The position numbers and the translations under genes were made by a program. This document shows positions 33,693 to 41,964 of a DNA stretch of 64,000 bases, piece by piece. Within the stretch, counting starts at the first letter, position 1. Each line of letters opens with the position of its first letter. The notes beneath the pieces are model-generated. The model was given only the letters and a program-made list of their open reading frames with translations, did no database searches and was not told the origin of the DNA. This stretch comes from an uncultured Flavobacteriaceae bacterium (GTDB taxonomy: Bacteria; Bacteroidota; Bacteroidia; Flavobacteriales; Flavobacteriaceae): the NCBI GenBank assembly GCA_947502975.1, contig CANNBV010000001.1:558001-622000 (forward strand), written 5' to 3'.

Positions 33693-33786
33693 TAGTTTAG
33701 AGAATGTAATATAAAGCGTGGTTGATTCTTTTGAATTGACTACGCTTTTTTTGTTTTTAGTATAAGTTGTTAGCTTTCGACTCCCT

Positions 33787-33846
33787 TTGAATTTGTCAGA
33801 AAAAAACGATAACTTCGTTTAACAGTCGATACACTTCATTAAAACG
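33787..33846 (-). repeat. Family C element, copy 1 (upstream of lipoprotein gene)
   Basis: A 60-base sequence that is about 90 percent identical (54 of 60 by my count) to the one at 59592-59651. Both contain AAACGA-AGTTA-TCGTTT, a seven-pair hairpin with flanking T/A, and the motif GTTTAACA on the gene-sense strand. It ends 34 bases before the start codon of the gene at 33881. Confidence 0.75.
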
Positions 33847-33880
33847 CAATTTTATCGAGGAGTTGTAAAATATTTAACAA

Positions 33881-34417
33881 ATGAAATACTTGCGATTTGT
33901 TTTAATCATTTTTATTTTTTTTGGTTGTCAGGAAGAAAACAAAGAACACTTTATATCTGGAACTTGGAAAAGGTGTAATAAAGATGGTAGTTATTATGAA
34001 TATAAATTCACTAATAAATATTTGTTGATGTTGGATACCAATTCAGGGAGTGTTTCAATTTTTGGAAACAAAAATATAGACAAAGGAATTATATTATTTG
34101 AATTCGAAAATGGCGATAATTTACTTGTAAATAATGATACTTTAATTGCTATTTCAAAATCAAAAAGTAAAGTAATTCTAAAAAGTATTCATACTTATGA
34201 AACTTATGAATTTAACAAAGCTAAATTCGAAATAGACGAAATTGATTCACTAAACATGGAAGCTTGGAAAAACAAAATATTTGATAATTTTGAAAAAAGG
34301 GCAGAAATAGAGAATTGTCCAGATGTAAGAACAGAAGCAGAAAAAAATATTGAGATACTTGATATGGATGAATTTGAAGAGGAGGAGATTCCGATTACTG
34401 AAATAATTGATGAATAA
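33881..34417 (+). CDS. Hypothetical lipoprotein, 178 aa
   Basis: A lipoprotein with lipobox ending at Cys16 (IFFGCQEEN). The mature part starts with a lipocalin-like or META-like beta pattern (GTWKRCNKDGSYYEYKFTNKY) and ends in a very acidic tail (DMDEFEEEEIPITEIIDE). I do not recognise a family. It is bounded by family C elements: copy 1 begins upstream at 33787-33846 and a second type lies just after the stop at 34420. With base composition poorer in GC than its neighbours, it has the look of a recently gained cassette-like gene. Confidence 0.6.
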   Translation: MKYLRFVLIIFIFFGCQEENKEHFISGTWKRCNKDGSYYEYKFTNKYLLMLDTNSGSVSIFGNKNIDKGIILFEFENGDNLLVNNDTLIAISKSKSKVILKSIHTYETYEFNKAKFEIDEIDSLNMEAWKNKIFDNFEKRAEIENCPDVRTEAEKNIEILDMDEFEEEEIPITEIIDE

Positions 34418-34419
34418 GA

Positions 34420-34449
34420 ACATTTGCTAACAATACATAACCACAATTA
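34420..34449 (+). repeat. Family C-type element after the lipoprotein gene
   Basis: ACATTTGCTAACAATACATA matches ACATTTGTTAACAACGTGTA behind the SPW-like gene (minus strand, 57143-57163), with only transition differences. It begins two bases after the stop codon and is followed by a perfect eight-pair hairpin. Confidence 0.6.
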
Positions 34450-34610
34450 GGCAGGATTCGGGAAGGTCCGAATCCACTCGGAATTGCTAAAACCTTTGCT
34501 AAACCTAAAATTAACGCATTAACCCGTAACTGACAGTTATAAGAAATCGTTAAACTAACCTCTCCAAAAAACACAAAAATCACCAAAGAAAAATTCACTA
34601 GTAAAGAACC

Positions 34611-34767
34611 CCGCGTTAGGGATTGAGGGATACTTCGACTGCGCTCAGCACAGGTTTGTTGAAGCTCCCGACGTAGGAGGAGCGACTCCCGAAATATTTA
34701 TATTCACGAATTCTTTAATATAAAATTGAAACCAATGAGTAAAGCCCGACTCCTTGTGGGTAACGCC
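34611..34767 (-). repeat. Family A intergenic structured repeat, copy 4, with nested family B piece
   Basis: Longest copy (157 bases): CGCGTTAGGGATTGA ... GGGTAACGCC. The hairpin here is GCTCC/GGAGC. A family B fragment (TACTTCGACTGCGCTCAGCA, 34630-34649) sits inside, and an AT-rich insert lengthens the other arm. Confidence 0.8.
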
Positions 34768-34773
34768 AAAATA

Positions 34774-35202
34774 TTAATTAAAAATAAGCAATGTGTTCCC
34801 GTTTTGTTCAACACTATAGCGTCTGAGCGCACAACGTAGGTTTCCGTTTTCTGTAGGTGTGCCGTCTAACAAGCTAAACTTATTATTGTCTTCGCAACCA
34901 CATTCGCCTATAATACCATTTATGGTTAATATGGAGCATTCACTAAAAGCATGGTTGGGGTCGGCCGCATCAAACGCTGCAAAACCACTGCCTACATTGG
35001 TAATAATAATACCACCGTTGCCTTGATTTGGAATATATACTGGATTGGTAGGTGATTGTAGTTGTATAAATTGCGGAAAATTTAGGTTAATACTCTCGTT
35101 TACAGGAATATCTAATAAGAATTGACAGTTGTCGTCATTGTTAGAATTACTACTACATGCAGTTAAAGTTATGAAGCAAATAAGGGCAATAAGGTTTCGC
35201 AT
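34774..35202 (-). CDS. Lipoprotein with Rieske-like fold lacking cluster ligands
   Basis: A 142-residue lipoprotein (lipobox ends at Cys16, LTACSSN). The part from about residue 60 follows the strand order of small Rieske ferredoxins: FAAFDAADPN, then a Cys-containing loop (ECSILTING), a second loop (ECGCEDNNKFSLLDG), and RRYSVEQNGNTLLIF. The histidines of the usual C-x-H ... C-x2-H cluster motif are absent, so an iron-sulphur cluster is unlikely and the domain may be structural; the assignment is inference from pattern. A family A repeat lies just downstream. It is divergent from greA. Confidence 0.5.
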   Translation of the reverse strand: MRNLIALICFITLTACSSNSNNDDNCQFLLDIPVNESINLNFPQFIQLQSPTNPVYIPNQGNGGIIITNVGSGFAAFDAADPNHAFSECSILTINGIIGECGCEDNNKFSLLDGTPTENGNLRCALRRYSVEQNGNTLLIFN

Positions 35203-35262
35203 AGAATGTTAAAAATTAAGGTGCAATTTACGATAAAATACAGTCTTGATTTAAATATTTTG

Positions 35263-35270
35263 TATATTTG
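35263..35270 (+). promoter_or_regulatory. -7 box TATATTTG for greA
   Basis: TATATTTG then CCG; a TTG lies 14 bases upstream, shorter than usual. Leader of about 70 bases, containing AT-rich short repeats (GGGATTTTTTTA / AATCCC). Confidence 0.6.
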
Positions 35271-35347
35271 CCGTACAATCTCGTGAAAGCGGGATTTTTT
35301 TATTTAATCCCAATGTATTGGGATTTTGTTAATTAAACGATGAAGTT

Positions 35348-35821
35348 ATGAGTAAAGTATCTTACTATACACCAGAGGGACTAAAAAAATTACGAGACGA
35401 GTTACAGCAATTAAAGGATGTGGAACGCATAAAGGCATCTAAAGCTATTGCTGAGGCAAGGGATAAAGGCGATTTGAGTGAGAATGCCGAGTATGATGCA
35501 GCTAAAGAAGCGCAAGGTATGTTAGAGATGCGTATTGCTAAGCTAGAAGAGGCTTTGGCTGGAGCGCGTGTTATAGATGAATCACAATTAGATACTTCTA
35601 AAATATTAGTATTATCTAAAGTGAAAATAAAAAACCAAACCAACGGTATGGAGATGAATTATACTTTGGTAGCTGATGGAGAGGCAGATTTAGCTTCAGG
35701 TAAAATTTCGGTAAATTCTCCTATCGGAAAAGGACTTTTAGGAAAGACAGTTGGTGAAGTTGCTGAAATTCAAGTACCTAATGGTGTGATGAAGTTTGAT
35801 ATTATTGAAATTTCTAGATAG
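35348..35821 (+). CDS. greA: Transcription elongation factor GreA
   Basis: A 157-residue factor that enters the RNA polymerase secondary channel and lets it cleave backtracked RNA. The N-terminal coiled coil carries the acidic tip DLSENAEYDAAKEAQG (residues about 40-55), with the essential Asp and Glu; the C-terminal domain ends ISVNSPIGKGLLGKTVGEVAE. Length is typical. It is eight bases ahead of the HIT gene, a common flavobacterial pair. Confidence 0.95.
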   Translation: MSKVSYYTPEGLKKLRDELQQLKDVERIKASKAIAEARDKGDLSENAEYDAAKEAQGMLEMRIAKLEEALAGARVIDESQLDTSKILVLSKVKIKNQTNGMEMNYTLVADGEADLASGKISVNSPIGKGLLGKTVGEVAEIQVPNGVMKFDIIEISR

Positions 35822-35829
35822 TATACTTT

Positions 35830-36219
35830 ATGGCATCAATATTCACTAAAATAGTTAATGGCGAGATTCCTAGTTACAAGGTTGCAGAAACGGATGAATT
35901 TTTGGCATTTTTAGATGTTAATCCAAATGCCGAAGGACATACACTGTGTATACCGAAAAAGGAAGTGGATAAGCTATTCGATTTAGATGAAGCAACATAT
36001 AATGGTTTAATGCAGTTTTCTAGAAAAGTTGCATTAGCTATTGAAAAAACAATACCTTGTAATCGGGTAGGCATTTCTGTAATAGGACTTGAAGTACCAC
36101 ACGCTCATGTACATTTAATTCCATTACACTCAATGGATGATGCGCGCTTTATTAAAAAAGTAAAAATGACACCTGAAGGTTTTCAGAAAACTGCAGCAGC
36201 AATAGCCAATAATTTTTAA
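35830..36219 (+). CDS. HIT family hydrolase
   Basis: A 129-residue histidine-triad protein (Hint/FHIT branch). The triad is at VPHAHVHLIPLH near residues 94-103. It opens FTKIVNGEIPSYKVAE, as Hint-like nucleotide hydrolases do. Likely acts on AMP-linked or dinucleotide substrates in the cytoplasm. Co-transcribed with greA from eight bases downstream. Its stop overlaps the end of the convergent gene by four bases. Confidence 0.92.
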   Translation: MASIFTKIVNGEIPSYKVAETDEFLAFLDVNPNAEGHTLCIPKKEVDKLFDLDEATYNGLMQFSRKVALAIEKTIPCNRVGISVIGLEVPHAHVHLIPLHSMDDARFIKKVKMTPEGFQKTAAAIANNF

Positions 36220-36575
36220 GTTTTTTCCAAGTAAAATACTAAAAAGCCAATTGCAGTAAAAACCGCGATTAGTACCGTAATTACTATAATCCAGAATTTT
36301 TTTTTGAAATACTTTGATGCAGGTTTGGGTGTAAATGCTTTTTGTTGATATTGAAATACGCGTTCTATATCATCCGTCCAGCGTTCTGGATAAATGATAC
36401 TTTCGCAGGTGTTACAATAAATTTCATGACTAAAATCACTAGTAATAGATTTATAGAATGTAGTTTCTACAAATTTTTGTTTAAAAGTGAGTTGTAATCC
36501 TTCTTTGCTAAAACATTCTGGGCAGTTATTTTTTAGAGCTACTTTTTTAGCATCAATAAATGTTGATGTTTTCAT
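36216..36575 (-). CDS. Zinc-ribbon-like single-pass membrane protein
   Basis: A 119-residue protein I cannot assign. Two Cys pairs (NCPECFSK near residue 18 and YCNTCESI near 54) would bind one zinc ion; a single membrane helix near the C-terminus (FWIIVITVLIAVFTAIGFLV) would anchor it with the zinc part in the cytoplasm. It begins inside the stop codon of the histidine kinase gene, so the two are translated from one message. A link to that kinase's signalling is possible but unproven. Confidence 0.65.
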   Translation of the reverse strand: MKTSTFIDAKKVALKNNCPECFSKEGLQLTFKQKFVETTFYKSITSDFSHEIYCNTCESIIYPERWTDDIERVFQYQQKAFTPKPASKYFKKKFWIIVITVLIAVFTAIGFLVFYLEKT

Positions 36576-37729
36576 TAGCTGACACGTTTTAAACTAATTT
36601 GAAAGGTGGTGCCTTTTCCAATAGTAGATTCTTGTACTTTTATTTTGCCGTTATGAAAATCTTCAATAATACGTTTTGTAAGTGATAGACCTAAGCCCCA
36701 ACCGCGTTTTTTTGTAGTATATCCAGGTTCAAAAATAGTGTTAAAGTTTTTCTTTGGAATCCCTTTACCAGTATCAGTTATACTGATTTTTACATTGTTT
36801 TCTAGTTGTGTAATTTCAATAGTGATTTTGCCCCTACCTTTCATGGCATCAATACCATTTTTCACGAGATTTTCTATGGTCCAACTGTAGAGCTGTTTGT
36901 TAAGTGCTACAGGGATTTCAACTTGAGGTGTGTTAATTTCAAAGTCAATTAAATCCGAAGAACGACGTTTTAAATAATCATACGCTTGTTTGGTTTCAGA
37001 AACAATATCGGTAGTTTCTAAAGTGGGCAAAGATCCAATTTTACTAAAACGTTCGGTAATGGTTTGTAGTCGGTCTATATCCTTTTCAATTTCAACAATA
37101 TAATCGGGGTTTACATTTTCGGTTTTTAATATTTCTGTCCAGCCAATTAAAGAAGATAAAGGCGTACCAATTTGATGTGCTGTTTCTTTAGCCATCCCAG
37201 ACCAGAGTTTATTTTGACTAGCATTTTTATTGCTCTTGTAGAAGAAAAAGATAACGCTTGCGAAAAGGAAAATAATAAGTAATAAAGCTAGTGGATAGTA
37301 TTTTAATTTGTTGAGTAAAGGTGAGTTACCGTAGTAAATGGTTTGTAATAACTTATTATCATAAGTGATTTTTATAGGGTTATATTCATTTTGAAATTTT
37401 AAAATTAGTTTTTGAATTTTAATGGAATCCTTAGCTATATCTTCATGAATATTTCTCGTATCATAACTCCCTGTTTTGTCAACTATAATCATCGGAGTAG
37501 TTTTATTGCTCTGCAGAATTTCAATAGGAAGATTGCCAATATTGATATCAAGATCACTAGTTTTGGACAATTCTTCTGAGGCGAAGGACCAATTTTTCAT
37601 TTTTATACGCTCTTCTTCCTTAAAATTCTGAAAAAACACATAGGTATTCCACAATATTAAGGATACAATAATGAATGAAACCACTATCATTATCCAACGA
37701 AACGTATTAGAATATTTAGTAAAAAGCAT
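36575..37729 (-). CDS. Sensor histidine kinase
   Basis: A 384-residue inner-membrane kinase. Two membrane helices (about 12-31 and 145-163) frame a periplasmic sensor of about 110 residues with no known domain name. The dimerisation helix carries His185 in AKETAHQIGTPLSSLIGW; the ATP-binding domain has N (NLVKNGIDAM), G1 (DTGKGIP) and G2 (KKRGWGLGLSL) boxes. No response regulator lies beside it, so it is an orphan. A zinc-ribbon membrane protein overlaps its stop. Bacteroidota relatives often have a partner regulator elsewhere. Confidence 0.88.
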   Translation of the reverse strand: MLFTKYSNTFRWIMIVVSFIIVSLILWNTYVFFQNFKEEERIKMKNWSFASEELSKTSDLDINIGNLPIEILQSNKTTPMIIVDKTGSYDTRNIHEDIAKDSIKIQKLILKFQNEYNPIKITYDNKLLQTIYYGNSPLLNKLKYYPLALLLIIFLFASVIFFFYKSNKNASQNKLWSGMAKETAHQIGTPLSSLIGWTEILKTENVNPDYIVEIEKDIDRLQTITERFSKIGSLPTLETTDIVSETKQAYDYLKRRSSDLIDFEINTPQVEIPVALNKQLYSWTIENLVKNGIDAMKGRGKITIEITQLENNVKISITDTGKGIPKKNFNTIFEPGYTTKKRGWGLGLSLTKRIIEDFHNGKIKVQESTIGKGTTFQISLKRVS

Positions 37730-37850
37730 TCAATTTTTGATTAGTCAGTAATATAATGCAAATCTGTTAATATTATTGCCCCAGTTGTTAGTAAATCTGT
37801 TTTTATAAGCTTACTAGAATAGTTACATTTGTTGAACTTGAAAAAAATAT

Positions 37851-38720
37851 ATGGCAACTTTTACACCAAATGCATTATCAACCAGTAAATTACATGGCTA
37901 TTTGTTGAGTGCTGTGGCTCCTAGGCCTATTGCTTTTGCTAGTACTTTGGATACAGAAGGAAACCCAAATTTATCGCCGTTTAGTTTTTTTAATGTATTT
38001 AGTGCTAACCCACCAATACTCATTTTTTCGCCTGCACGTCGTGTTAGAGATAACACCACAAAGCATACATTACATAATGTTGAAACTATGAAAGAGGTGG
38101 TGATCAATGTAGTGAATTATGATTTGGTACACCAAATGTCATTAGCTAGTACAGAATACCCTGAGCATGTGAATGAGTTTGAAAAAGCCGGATTAACGAT
38201 GTTAGCTTCTGATGAGGTGAAACCATTTAGAGTTGCTGAGTCTCCAGTGCAGTTTGAATGTAAAGTGAATGAAATTATAAAGTTAGGAACCGAAGGCGGA
38301 GCAGGAAATTTAGTGATTTGTGAGGTCGTGAAATTTCATATAGATGATGAGTTTTTAAATGAAGATAGCACCATTAATCAGAAGAAGTTAGATTTAGTTG
38401 CCAGAGCAGGAGGCAGTTTGTATAGTAGAGCGAATAAAGGCTTTTTTGAGATACCAAAACCTTTGTCAAACTTAGGAATTGGGGTTGATAGCTTTCCAGA
38501 TCACGTTAAAAACAGTATGATTTTAACAGGAAATAATTTGGGAATGTTAGGTAATGTTGAAGCACTACCATCAAAGGAGGCTGTTGATGCATTTATAGCA
38601 GATTTAGGTTCTCGGTATCCTAAAATAAAAGAAGCTAGCCATAGAGAGAAACATACATTAGCACGAAAATATTTAAGTTATGGAGATGTGCAAAGTGCTT
38701 GGAAGATATTGTTAAGTTAA
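37851..38720 (+). CDS. Flavin reductase family protein
   Basis: A 289-residue protein with an FMN-binding split barrel in the first 200 residues: LSAVAPRPIAFASTLD, NLSPFSFFNVFSANPPILIFSP and RDNTTKHT are the flavin-contact segments. The C-terminal 80 residues (from GIGVDSFPDHVK) are an extension shared with close flavobacterial relatives. It would reduce or carry FMN for an unidentified partner, or act directly on a small molecule. Monocistronic, divergent from the histidine kinase. Confidence 0.85.
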   Translation: MATFTPNALSTSKLHGYLLSAVAPRPIAFASTLDTEGNPNLSPFSFFNVFSANPPILIFSPARRVRDNTTKHTLHNVETMKEVVINVVNYDLVHQMSLASTEYPEHVNEFEKAGLTMLASDEVKPFRVAESPVQFECKVNEIIKLGTEGGAGNLVICEVVKFHIDDEFLNEDSTINQKKLDLVARAGGSLYSRANKGFFEIPKPLSNLGIGVDSFPDHVKNSMILTGNNLGMLGNVEALPSKEAVDAFIADLGSRYPKIKEASHREKHTLARKYLSYGDVQSAWKILLS

Positions 38721-38825
38721 AAAGATCTTCTCTTTATGAAAATAGAGAGGAGATGTTAAATAAAAATATGATTTTTGAGAAATCAAGAACCTATAAATAG
38801 AAATCAAATTAAATAATTATAGTAA

Positions 38826-39203
38826 ATGGAAGTTCAAGGAAGAATTAAGATGATTGGTGACACCCAAACCTTTGGGAGTAACGGATTTAGAAAAAGAGAA
38901 GTAGTAGTAACTACGGAAGAGCAATACCCACAGCATATTTTAGTAGAGTTTGTACAAGATAAAACAGACTTATTAAATAATTATCAGGTTGGGCAGCAAG
39001 TAAAAGTTAGTATCAATTTGCGTGGAAGAGAGTGGGTAAATCCTCAAGGCGAAACCAAGTACTTTAATTCTGTGCAAGGGTGGAGAATTGAAGCATTGCA
39101 AGCAGCTGCATCTGGTGAGAATATGCCTCCAGTGCCTCCAGCTGATGCTTTTGAACCTGCGGGCGATTTAAAAGAAGAAGATCACGACGATTTACCGTTT
39201 TAG
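38826..39203 (+). CDS. DUF3127 protein with SSB-like C-terminal tip
   Basis: A 125-residue protein of the DUF3127 family, mainly found in Bacteroidota. The body (residues 1-90) reads as an OB-type barrel: MEVQGRIKMIGDTQTFG, KREVVVTTEE, ILVEFVQDKTDLLNNYQVGQQVKVSINLRGREW (two segments). A Pro/Ala linker follows and the protein ends EEDHDDLPF, the same tip as the SSB in this window (DDNDDLPF). This suggests it uses the same set of protein partners as SSB, possibly on DNA or RNA. Monocistronic. Confidence 0.8.
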   Translation: MEVQGRIKMIGDTQTFGSNGFRKREVVVTTEEQYPQHILVEFVQDKTDLLNNYQVGQQVKVSINLRGREWVNPQGETKYFNSVQGWRIEALQAAASGENMPPVPPADAFEPAGDLKEEDHDDLPF

Positions 39204-39214
39204 ATAAATAGTAT

Positions 39215-39243
39215 TGTCACCCTGAGCGCAGTCGAAGGGTCAT
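39215..39243 (+). repeat. Family B repeat, copy 5 (inner hairpin only)
   Basis: TGTCACCCTGAGCGCAGTCG then AAGGGTCAT. The arms ACCCT and AGGGT replace ACACT/AGTGT of other copies, a paired change. Confidence 0.75.
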
Positions 39244-39247
39244 AAAC

Positions 39248-39280
39248 AAACCTCATTGTTTTCAAAAGACAATGAGGTTT
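39248..39280 (+). terminator. Hairpin after DUF3127 gene
   Basis: AAACCTCATTGT, loop of nine, ACAATGAGGTTT: a perfect 12-pair stem followed by CTTATTTTTAT. Confidence 0.75.
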
Positions 39281-39340
39281 CTTATTTTTATAAAAAATTG
39301 CGATTATCTTCAAGATGATTAGGAAAAATTAAAAGTATCA

Positions 39341-39970
39341 GTGAGATTCTTAACAGAAGACTTATGGTTTCCTGATGTTACTAAAGCATCAGAGGACGGT
39401 ATCTTAGCTATTGGAGGCGACTTGTCTGTGGCACGGTTGCTTCTGGCATATCGCTCAGGTATTTTTCCTTGGTTTGAAACAGACGAACCTATTTTATGGT
39501 GGAGTCCTGATCCTCGCTTTGTGTTATTTCCAGAAAGATTGAAGGTTTCAAAAAGCATGCGTCAAATATTGCGTAATAAGGATTATACAGTTACTGTTAA
39601 TAAAGCATTTGTGGATGTTATTAAAGCATGTGCCGAAGCTAAACGTGGCGGACAAGAAGGTACTTGGATAACCCAAAATATGATTGTTGCTTTTACAGAA
39701 TTATATAATTTAGGTTATGCCAAATCTGTTGAAGTATGGGATGGTGATGAATTAATAGGCGGACTTTATGGAATCGATTTGGGTAATGGTATTTTTACAG
39801 GAGAAAGCATGTTTGCAAAAGAGAGCAATGCTAGCAAAGTGGGATTTATAACATTTGTTCAGAATACAGATTATAAATTAATAGACTGCCAGGTTTTTAC
39901 AAATCATTTGGCGAGTTTAGGAGCAGAGGGCATACCTAGAGATGAGTTTTTAAGGTATATAAAGGGCTAG
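39341..39970 (+). CDS. aat: Leucyl/phenylalanyl-tRNA-protein transferase
   Basis: A 209-residue enzyme that adds Leu or Phe to N-terminal Lys or Arg of proteins, marking them for ClpAP-type degradation (N-end rule). Family motifs: FPDVTKASEDGILAIGGDLS, YRSGIFPWF, WWSPDPRFVLFP, GTWIT and GGLYGIDLGNGIFTGESMF with the FTGESMF centre. It starts with GTG at 39341 (VRFLTEDLWFP), since no ATG lies in the right place. Monocistronic and convergent with the DUF2490 gene, ten bases apart. Confidence 0.95.
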   Translation: MRFLTEDLWFPDVTKASEDGILAIGGDLSVARLLLAYRSGIFPWFETDEPILWWSPDPRFVLFPERLKVSKSMRQILRNKDYTVTVNKAFVDVIKACAEAKRGGQEGTWITQNMIVAFTELYNLGYAKSVEVWDGDELIGGLYGIDLGNGIFTGESMFAKESNASKVGFITFVQNTDYKLIDCQVFTNHLASLGAEGIPRDEFLRYIKG

Positions 39971-39980
39971 AATATATTTT

Positions 39981-40667
39981 TCAAATTTTCAAAATAGCAT
40001 TGGTCAAAATAAACAGATGATGTTGCGTTATCAAATTAAAAGCTTCCAACCGATGCTCTAAACCTATTTGAAGCTTTAGTTTTTCATTTAATTGCCAGCC
40101 TATTTGAGCTGTAATCCTAACGTCTGTTTCTGGCTTATCAAGTTTACTTAAACTTAGAAGACCTTCTACAGAATTTACTAAATAAGCTTCGCCAATATCT
40201 AACTTTTCACCATTCAAGGGAAAATCTACAGCAAATCGATACCGTTGTCTAAAAATAGTTTTAGTATCCAAAATTCGTTGTTCTGATCTTATACGATGCC
40301 CATAGCGAACCCCTAATCTTTGCTTCTTATAATTAAATTGTTCTGTAACTCGAAATTCATTACTACCTTGATTAAAAATAGCTCTATTTCTATATTCTAA
40401 ACCTAAACTTAGTGAATGGTTAAAATTTAATTTAAATGTGGAGAAATGCGCAATATCTAGCTGTTGCTGTTTTATGAGGTACGTTTTATTTTGATATAAA
40501 AAATAACGTGATTCAAGAGCAAAATTGATACTATAACCTTTAGTTACTTTATGATTTATGGCTAAAACAGATTCATTAAATGAACCAAAATTATCCTGCG
40601 CAGTAATAGCTAAAGAGCTCACAAAAAATGATATTGAAATATAAATTCTAATATAACGCATGCTCAT
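39981..40667 (-). CDS. DUF2490 outer-membrane beta-barrel protein
   Basis: A 228-residue exported protein (signal peptide 1-23, LAITAQ) whose mature part is made of alternating amphipathic strands, with RYFLYQNK, GLEYRNRA and RYGHRIRSEQRI matching the DUF2490 barrel type. It ends with an aromatic-poor ILKI. Function unknown; likely in the outer membrane. Its start overlaps the end of the upstream gene by 20 bases, so both are on one message with tag. Confidence 0.75.
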   Translation of the reverse strand: MSMRYIRIYISISFFVSSLAITAQDNFGSFNESVLAINHKVTKGYSINFALESRYFLYQNKTYLIKQQQLDIAHFSTFKLNFNHSLSLGLEYRNRAIFNQGSNEFRVTEQFNYKKQRLGVRYGHRIRSEQRILDTKTIFRQRYRFAVDFPLNGEKLDIGEAYLVNSVEGLLSLSKLDKPETDVRITAQIGWQLNEKLKLQIGLEHRLEAFNLITQHHLFILTNAILKI

Positions 40668-41226
40668 AGGACGATGAGATTACTTTTCTAGAAGATTCGA
40701 ATTTGCCATGTTTGTCAAAAGTAAATTCTCTTAATTCTCGCGTTTCTTTGGTTTTTATTTCAGCTATAATTTCAAAATGGGTATATCTATCATTGGGATA
40801 TGAAACAATCTGTTGAATAAATTCTTTATCAGAGGTTTCTGTGTGGTTTATGTATTGTTTTTGAATTTTTAACAATCGTGAGTTTTTGAAACTTGTGTCA
40901 AAATAATTGAAAATATTAGAAAATATACTTTCAGGAATATGCTTTTGCCTAATCAATATTTCAATATCTTCTAGCTTTCCATTTGTATCAAATTCAATAC
41001 TATAATGCAATTTTTTGATTTTGAATTTAGCTTCAAAACTTTGTTTTTTACCATCGGTTTCTCTATAAAACTTTAAGAGCTTTACTTTTTTTGAAAAATT
41101 ATTGAAATAGCTTTGAGTTACTTTAGGGAATTCAGATATGGAAATACGCTCTTCTTTTTCATTTTTTACTTGTGAAAAAGTAAAAGTGCTCCATAAAAAG
41201 AACGCTAAAATGCTATACTTTGTCAT
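40648..41226 (-). CDS. Hypothetical exported protein (PepSY-like repeats possible)
   Basis: A 192-residue exported protein (signal peptide 1-18, TFTFSQ). The mature part has repeating strand-helix units such as FPKVTQSYFNNFS, FEAKFKIKKLHYSIEFDTNGKLEDIEI (two segments) and YTHFEIIAEIKTKETRELREFTFDKHGKFES, a pattern seen in PepSY-like periplasmic proteins, but I cannot confirm the family. It overlaps both neighbours (tag by 14 bases, DUF2490 by 20), so it is the middle gene of a three-gene unit. Confidence 0.6.
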   Translation of the reverse strand: MTKYSILAFFLWSTFTFSQVKNEKEERISISEFPKVTQSYFNNFSKKVKLLKFYRETDGKKQSFEAKFKIKKLHYSIEFDTNGKLEDIEILIRQKHIPESIFSNIFNYFDTSFKNSRLLKIQKQYINHTETSDKEFIQQIVSYPNDRYTHFEIIAEIKTKETRELREFTFDKHGKFESSRKVISSSYEHALY

Positions 41227-41779
41227 ATCTAAAACAATTCACTTCATGGTCATTTACCATACCTGTTGCTTGCATATGCGCATAAACTACCGTAGTTCCA
41301 ACAAACTTGAACCCTCGCTTTTTTAAATCTTTACTAATAGTATCACTTAAAGGGGTGTTAGCTGGCGCATTTCGGTAATTATCAAAAGCATTTTTAATGG
41401 GCTTACCATCCACAAAACCCCAAATATATTTACTAAAACTACCAAATTCTTCTTGAATTTTAATAAAGGCTTGTGCGTTTGTAACAGTTGCATTAACTTT
41501 TAGTTTATTTCTAATGATTCCAGCGTCTTGAAGTAATGTTTCAACTTTATCTTGCGTGTAATTAGCTATTTTTTTGTAGTTGAAATTATCAAAAGCTTTT
41601 CTGAAATTTTCACGTTTACGCAATACTGTAATCCAACTTAAACCCGCTTGAAAGGTCTCTAAAATTAGAAATTCAAATAAGGTGTCATCATCATAAACGG
41701 GAACACCCCATTCATCATCATGATAAGCTTCATAAAGAGGATCTCCCTCACACCAACCGCATCTGTGTTTTTTCGACAT
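41213..41779 (-). CDS. tag: DNA-3-methyladenine glycosylase I
   Basis: A 188-residue glycosylase that removes 3-methyladenine from DNA. Zinc-site and opening motif HRCGWCEGDPLYEAYHDDEWG, then FEFLILETFQAGLSWITVLRKR with the catalytic Glu, and the late THFGFK-like KKRGFKFVGTTVVYAHMQATGMVNDH (split across two motifs) with the His and Cys ligands. Length is normal. First gene of a unit continuing into two envelope proteins of unknown function, an odd pairing probably due only to close packing. Confidence 0.94.
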   Translation of the reverse strand: MSKKHRCGWCEGDPLYEAYHDDEWGVPVYDDDTLFEFLILETFQAGLSWITVLRKRENFRKAFDNFNYKKIANYTQDKVETLLQDAGIIRNKLKVNATVTNAQAFIKIQEEFGSFSKYIWGFVDGKPIKNAFDNYRNAPANTPLSDTISKDLKKRGFKFVGTTVVYAHMQATGMVNDHEVNCFRYDKV

Positions 41780-41964
41780 AATCTTTTGTATTAAAGCTTA
41801 AAGTTACTTTTTTTAATTCAACTTTTAATATAAAAAACATTTTGATTTGACCTCTATTTATGTAACCTATATCACGTTTTATTTGTAGACTATTACGTTA
41901 TTTTGTAATGAGATTCGTAAGGAATTTCAAGTAATAAAGACAAACAACACATAAATATTAGAAA

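Larger units (their letters stand above)
34418..34773. other. 356-base intergenic region
   Basis: Holds a family C element (34420-34449), a small perfect hairpin GGATTCGG-GAAGGT-CCGAATCC (34454-34475) and a family A copy with a family B fragment inside it (34611-34767). Confidence 0.7.

Noticed and set aside
34425-34475. True integron attC site
   Set aside because: Core motif and hairpin are suggestive, but no integrase, no array and no bulged attC geometry could be shown; kept only as a hypothesis in the family C finding.
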